64,000 bases of DNA, taken from NCBI GenBank assembly GCA_028583405.1, contig JAPTMU010000064.1, positions 718,501-782,500 on the forward strand, given 5' to 3'. Below the pieces are notes generated by a model. That model did not search any database, had not been told where the DNA came from, and saw nothing but the letters and a program-made list of their open reading frames with translations. Made by a program: the position numbers and the translations under genes. Positions 59,444 through 64,000 of this stretch are shown piece by piece (positions within the stretch are counted from its first letter, which is position 1; the number at the start of each line of letters is the position of its first letter). The DNA comes from Pogonophryne albipinna (lineage: Eukaryota; Chordata; Actinopteri; Perciformes; Artedidraconidae).

Positions 59444-59590
59444 TAAACTAGAAGGGCCCCTCAGAGAGCACATGGTCAATACACTCCAAAGTTTAAGGGG
59501 TCCTGCCTTTGCTACCATTCCACCAAGTTTTATACAAATAGGCTCAGTAGTTTTTCTGTAATCCTGCTAACAAACAAAGAAAACACTGAA
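59444..59590 (+). mobile_element. Probable 3' tail of an RTE-type LINE, fragment
   Basis: Blocks GAAGGGCCCCTCAGAGAGCAC, CCACCAAGTTTTATACAAATAGGCTCAGTAG (split here) and TAATCCTGCTAACAAACAAAG resemble the conserved 3' ends of RTE-like LINEs in fish. No reverse-transcriptase reading frame is attached, so this would be a 5'-truncated remnant. Identification is from memory of the motif order. Confidence 0.48.
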
Positions 59591-61301
59591 CACATAGCAA
59601 GTGTTTAAAACCACTCAGTGTAGTCATGGTAATGATGAGTATGAAATATTTGGAGGTGTGTTTGAGTGTTTGGGAGGGCTGCAGCAGGATAATTCCTAGT
59701 TTCTCCCTTTTGCTTGCAATATGCAATTATGGTTTTGTCATATAAGAATGCATACAACTTATCCACAACACAGTACGCTGTGGTATGCCGTGCATCACAT
59801 GCTTCTGTAGGAACATTTGCATGGATAACTCCTGATGTGATCAATCCAGAGACAGTTATAACTGGCAGCATGGATGCTTAGGGAGCTATAGCCAATCAAG
59901 AGAGCTGTCAAAGAGGCTTTTCATTGGCCCCGCAGGAAGCTGGACAGCAGTGTCACCGATGGGGACTCTTCAGTCTGGCAGACAAACAGGCGGGCAGCGC
60001 CGGGTGAGCGCCTTGGCATTGAGAGTGGAGCCGGCATTCTGGTGGAGCAGTGGCTGGCACCGGCAGCTCTCACACACACACACACACACTCTGCCACACT
60101 CCTGCTGAGGAGCAAACGGAGGCTGGCAGGGAGGGCTGATCCTGAAAAGCTGCCGTTGTCTGTTGATAGCTTTCATGTGAATGGGAGCCTTAATAGGCGT
60201 TGTGTGACGGCTCTCACTGCACGCTGAGTACACAGTGATCCTCTTCTGTTGGCATATTTAATTAATAAGCAATGTTTGAAGGCCACAATGCACTTGGAGG
60301 GACAACACAGGGACTCCTTGGTGGCCTTGATGCTGTTTGTTTTTCAATCATACTCTAACTCCCACTGAGGTGACCACATGAGCTGGGAGGTGCTGACATT
60401 TTTCATAAACTATTTTCTCTCATTGTAAAAAAAACCTTTTAGTTCTACCAGCGTGCTGTGGCTTTCAGTTATGATACTGAGAGCCGGGCACGTTGACCTC
60501 TACCTCTAGTCCAACTCAATAACAGTTATTATGGGCAAAGAATGTTAGACAGATAAACATGAAGATGAAATTAATCATGCAGAGATTGAATTCAACTGTC
60601 AACAAGTGTCTAAATAAAGAGCATACTTGTTATTATAATGTTTAAATTCAACATAATCTTGTTATTCCCTACAGGATTTGGAGTGACTGAGTGAGTTAGC
60701 TTGGGAACATTGTAAATGTATGGGTATATATTCAAATAAAGCACCCTATTTAAGATGCTGGTCCTTTCTTTGTGCATTTCTCATGATAAAAAGAAACAAG
60801 CGGAACAGTCGGCAACTGCACATTACACTCATATATATACACACACTCATTGTCCTAAGTGTTTTAGTTGTTATAGTTATTTGTATACAGTAGTTAGGCC
60901 TAGATTTACATTTGTGTAAATATTTGTGTGTAAATTGTTAATTAAAAATACTTATTTATTATCCATATATTTATCTTTTGTTAGCTACTTTGCAACTTAT
61001 TTTTTTAGATTGTTTATGTTCGCACCACCAGATACCAAAGCAAATTCCTTTCATGTGTAAACTGGCAACACACTTGATTCTGACACAAACACAATCTTGC
61101 AGCTTTGTTTAAAGAAGTACAACAATGACTGATATAGTTTAGTAAGGACATCACCAAACTCACATGCTTTGGGAAATAGATGCATGAAATGCTGTTCAGA
61201 CTATTTTTAGACAGTGTTTACAGAGGCTGTGCGACAATGACCCTATGGTACCAACCATTGAGTGCAGGCAACGCATATCTTTATATTCTTTTATGGACCT
61301 A

Positions 61302-61320
61302 GGGTGCCGCCTGGTGGACA
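61302..61320 (+). promoter_or_regulatory. CTCF-like site
   Basis: GGGTGCCGCCTGGTGGACA matches most of the reverse-orientation CTCF core (GCGCCNCCTGGTGG). It lies ~0.5 kb beyond the predicted end of ppp4r3. A weaker relative, TCCGCCTGGTGGCAC, is at 36914-36928. Confidence 0.3.
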
Positions 61321-61831
61321 CTACAGACATAGCTGCTGAGGTGTGTCCATACAATAAAGAACTCAATGTAGAAGTTAATGTGCATTTTTTACAAAAGCAT
61401 GGATTACCTTTACCACAGAAAAACTGCAAGATAGATAAATGTTTGATTTGTCAATTACAATTTTTAACCAAATACACAACCAATTGTTCTACGGAAATCT
61501 GCCTTGTTGGAAATTATTAAAAGATACACCAAAATGTGACTATTTAAAAGATTCAGTGTGGGATTTGTATTTGTTATCCTTTGTAGTGTGAAGTTGAGTT
61601 GCTTGATAATAGTTTGTACAATAATGTCGAACCCTTCTGTGCTAAAATGACCTAATTCTTGTGCCAAGGAGACCTGTGATCAGAAACAGCACGATGCAGC
61701 AAGGAAACACCTGAGTTCTCAGGACATCTTACAGCAAAGAACATTTTAATGGTCCCAAATATTCTGAACAACTAAGTGTACACTCATGTAAAATGAAAAA
61801 TAAATGAAAAGATATGACAAAATTCATCACA

Positions 61832-62758
61832 TCTAGAATTCCACTCAATCTTTAATCAAGACGGGATTACAAATTCTCCAAAAAATCTGCAGTTTCAAAG
61901 GGCAAAAAGGGTAAAACTAGCTCACCTACTGAGGTCTTTAAAAACCTGTTCAAGTGTGACTGAAAACGTCCTGAACATTTAAAGGCAGGTCTTTTTTGTC
62001 GTCATTTACAAAAAACAGGAGAAAGATTGAGAGACAAATAGAGAACAAAAACAAAGTAATGAACAAACTGCTGGCTTTTTTTCTCTTCAGAGAAAGAACG
62101 TCCGCTGAGGAACGACGACACTGATGACATCATCAAACGACAACAAGGACAGCTCTTTGCCACGTGCCGCCTCCCGTCTGGTCCTATACACTAACTTAAA
62201 AAAAGAGGAGGGGACGAAAAGCAACGGACAAAGAAAGGGAGAAGAAAGAGCAGAGGAGAAAAGGAAGTTGAAAGTAAAGGAGGAAGGTGAATTCTGAGGA
62301 GGCGTGTGGGGGGGGTGGTGGTTCTGGGTCTGAATTGGCTGACCCGTTTGGGCCGCTGTGTCCTTCCCTGAGTGGGGGGCGAGGGGGGGGGGGGCAGTGG
62401 GTTATGGTCCGAGCTCTCTGGGATTTCAGTCTGCGTGTACATGTGAGTTTTTGTATGTGGTCTTTTCCTCAAGCTGCTGAATGAACCAAACCCTCCGCTG
62501 ATCCTTTCTCCCCCAGCTTCCACACGTCTGCTCCACGTTTCAGACGCCTTTTCGCTCCTGGTTTCCTGATTGGCACTTGTATGAAGTGGACTAGTCTTGA
62601 GGAGGCTTCGTTTCCGTTCACAGTCTGCCCCTCCTTGGGCCACCCGCTGAAGGTGAGGGGTGGCTCTCACTCATTCCATTTGTTTACAAGTTTGATGGTT
62701 CCCGTGTCAAGTCTGTGCGCTGAAACTGTCCGAGCAGAGCGGAGACAGCGGAGCTTCT
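61832..62758 (-). other. ppp4r3: Probable 3' UTR of ppp4r3
   Basis: Downstream of the TAA stop the first canonical-type polyadenylation hexamer on the minus strand is ATTAAA (plus-strand TTTAAT at 61851-61856), about 900 nt after the stop. No AATAAA occurs between them. A T/G-rich stretch follows the hexamer. A second ATTAAA (plus-strand 61745-61750) could give a longer form. The UTR contains a G/C-run-rich part (62300-62400) that reads as proline-rich ORFs in other frames and is not a separate gene. The exact end is estimated. Confidence 0.5.
61851..61856 (-). terminator. Candidate polyadenylation signal ATTAAA for ppp4r3
   Basis: ATTAAA on the minus strand, the commonest variant of AATAAA, is the first such hexamer after the ppp4r3 stop. 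Cleavage would be expected 10-30 nt further, around 61825-61840. Confidence 0.45.
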
Positions 62759-62887
62759 TTAGGAACTCAGCTTGGACTTCTTCGAAGGTGGCAGAGGGTC
62801 CTCTTTACTCTCCACGTCTTCCTCTTCTTCTTCCTCGTCCTCGTCGTCATCATCGTCAGGATAGTCCACTAGTCCCACCAAACCTCC
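62759..62887 (-). CDS. ppp4r3: Terminal coding exon of PPP4R3/Smek (protein phosphatase 4 regulatory subunit 3)
   Basis: On the minus strand an AG acceptor preceded by a pyrimidine tract (ends at 62888) opens a 129-bp exon of 42 codons plus TAA (62761-62759). The peptide begins GGLVGLVDYPDD, continues in an uninterrupted run of 14 acidic residues (exon residues 11-24), and ends PPSKKSKLSS. LVGLVDYPDD followed by an acid run and a short basic end is the C-terminal signature I know from PPP4R3/Smek proteins. These target the PP4 catalytic subunit to substrates and act mainly in the nucleus; the basic KKSK could assist import (inference). The N-terminal PH-like/EVH1 and Smek domains must lie beyond 64000. 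The -KED..PLPPSKKSK- ending looks slightly closer to the B (SMEK2) paralogue, but A versus B is not settled here. The exon is phase 0 and joins the exon ending at 63946. Confidence 0.87.
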   Translation of the reverse strand, partial: GGLVGLVDYPDDDDDEDEEEEEEDVESKEDPLPPSKKSKLSS

Positions 62888-63945
62888 CTGAAGAAGACAA
62901 AAGACGCATCAGAAAGTGAAACATGAAAGGGTTTCTGGGTAATGGTCCTCCTGGTAGACTTTTGATTGGGAGGACATACTAGCTGAAAATCTAGCCCTCT
63001 GAAAAAGTGCATGGGACCTTATAGCCAGGGTTCGAGTTATGTGGGAGCCAATGGGAGCTGAGCTCCCTTAAGGAGGGGTCTGAGCTCCCACGGACGCAGT
63101 GAAATCATACATCTGTGGGGGTCGCTAATACATTACCAACAACCATTATTTTAATCACAAATAATAATTATTATTTACGTTAACGAGGTGAATAGGCTAA
63201 AAGAAAAACATGTTTCCAAAAGAACTACGCATCTCTTGAAGGACAATATGCCTGCGCTGCACCTCCAAGGTGCGCAATACATTATTAGGCAATCTATGCC
63301 TGTGAGCGTGCTGCGCGAGCAGAGAAGGTGTGTGTGCGTAGTTGAACCTTTTCATATTTAAGTGTGTAGCAAGTAGAGGGCTGCTGCTGTGTGCGTGCGA
63401 CCCCCAGAGAGCTCAGTTTATAACTCAAACCCTGCTTATAGCATTTCCTCTTGCAGAAACGCCCTGGCATTCTGCAGCTCTGTCATTTTAGTCTCTCTTG
63501 TGCATCTTTCTTATTTGATGTTAGTAAAATAAGAAAGTCCTTGGTAAATACGCCGATTTTAAAACTGACTTGATGGTAAATGATGTGGATTTCTTCCAAG
63601 TGCCATTTTTCTTCTCCCTCCTTCTATTTTCCTCCCGTCTAAATTGAGCTGATCACTTGTACAGTCAAATTGCACACTGGTGGTGATGACCAGTCTTTGT
63701 GATACATAACAAGGACGGTGGTGGGAGTTGTGTGAACATTGACAGTCTAAGTGTGAACATTCATAGTTAAAGCTTTATTTTAACCACATTTGTTGTTCCT
63801 TTAGTTAAGTAGTGTTTGATACAAACAGACATTGTGCAAATATTTGTTTGCCTCGCCTTTAGAACATCAGTTATTTGTCCACATATCTCTAGTGTTAACA
63901 GTTTAAGACCCACACCTCTACATAACTTGATATGCTGACAGGTAC
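62888..63945 (-). other. ppp4r3: Last intron of ppp4r3 (1058 bp, GT-AG)
   Basis: The donor is gtacct at 63945-63940 and the acceptor is ttgtcttcttcag ending at 62888, both read on the minus strand. The phase-0 junction keeps the protein frame open. The intron contains a complete hAT-like MITE (63026-63434). The rest is ordinary AT-rich sequence in which I see nothing else. Confidence 0.72.
63026..63434. mobile_element. hAT-like MITE with 8-bp target duplication, in the ppp4r3 intron
   Basis: The ends form inverted repeats: CAGGGTTCGAGTTAT on the left and, on the opposite strand, CAGGGTTTGAGTTAT on the right (15 bp, one mismatch). An identical 8-bp sequence CTTATAGC flanks both sides (63018-63025 and 63435-63442). 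A CAGGG-type terminus with an 8-bp duplication is the hallmark of hAT transposons. At 409 bp with no ORF it is non-autonomous. It lies inside the last ppp4r3 intron, away from both splice sites. Confidence 0.85.
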
Positions 63946-64000
63946 CTTTGTGGTTACAGCTGTGGTGGAGGGGGAGCTCCGTGCCCCTGGGCCCGGAGAC
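63946..64000 (-). CDS. ppp4r3: Penultimate coding exon of PPP4R3/Smek, cut by the window edge
   Basis: Reading the minus strand from 64000, one leftover base and then 18 codons give SPGPGARSSPSTTAVTTK, followed by the donor AAG|gtacct (intron begins at 63945). The phase is 0, so the last Lys joins directly to the GGLVGLVDYPDD of the terminal exon with no frame change. A Ser/Pro/Thr-rich low-complexity linker just before the VDYPDD tail is what the family has at this place. The exon is incomplete because its 5' end lies outside the window. Conservation of such linkers is low, so the identification rests on the splice phase, the donor site and the neighbouring exon. Confidence 0.72.

Noticed and set aside
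62191..62919. 112-aa plus and 159-aa minus ORFs over the ppp4r3 end
   Set aside because: The plus ORF is antisense to the terminal exon. The minus ORF runs through 3' UTR in a low-complexity region and has no splice or family support.

Overview
This is vertebrate nuclear DNA, almost certainly from a bony fish (probably a percomorph teleost). The evidence is very long (CA/TG)n arrays, two fish-type Tc1 transposons, several short non-autonomous DNA transposons of kinds common in fish genomes, and one recognisable host gene with GT-AG introns. There are no operons, no CRISPR array, and no rRNA or tRNA that I can support. Family names come from recognition of the sequence; no database was searched.

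Layout. The only host gene I can name is at the right edge on the minus strand: the last two coding exons (63946-64000, cut by the window edge, and 62759-62887), the last intron, and about 0.9 kb of 3' UTR of a protein phosphatase 4 regulatory subunit 3 (PPP4R3/Smek) gene. Its 5' part lies beyond 64000. The other ~61.8 kb lies downstream of that gene. It reads as intergenic sequence, or introns of a gene whose exons I do not recognise, and holds no other convincing host coding exon. One exon-like ORF at 53237-53405 (minus) has a good splice acceptor but no recognised identity.

Mobile DNA. Two different Tc1/mariner elements sit 0.6 kb apart with transposases on the same strand. Element A (47914-49549) has an uninterrupted 337-aa DD34E transposase and ~280-bp inverted repeats that differ at only a few places. 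Element B (50158-51680) has an uninterrupted 340-aa Sleeping-Beauty-like transposase with D153, D244 and E279, but its left repeat lacks ~77 bp that the right one has. Non-autonomous elements include a 1.38-kb foldback element (13878-15254), a TTAA-flanked MITE (17596-17932), a TA-flanked GC-rich MITE with 39-bp perfect TIRs (18159-18512), and a hAT-like MITE with a perfect 8-bp target duplication inside the last ppp4r3 intron (63026-63434). Several older dispersed repeats are also present.

Simple repeats and possible regulation. Eight CA/TG arrays of roughly 100-240 bp, a 70-bp GA array and a 28-bp G run punctuate the window. A ~240-bp segment at 5738-5979 recurs in direct orientation at 12129-12483, where its internal TG tract has grown. 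The remaining sequence contains compact motif clusters that could be enhancers: four AGGTCA half-sites at 37437-37475 including a perfect DR1, four CAGCTGAC sites at 29396-29543, and a TAAT cluster at 28931-28962. There is also a CpG-rich block at 58300-58570. These are candidates only; cross-species alignment would decide.

I found no evidence of a novel multi-gene system. The most noteworthy items are the apparently intact Tc1 copy, the foldback element, the duplicated microsatellite-bearing segment and the motif clusters.
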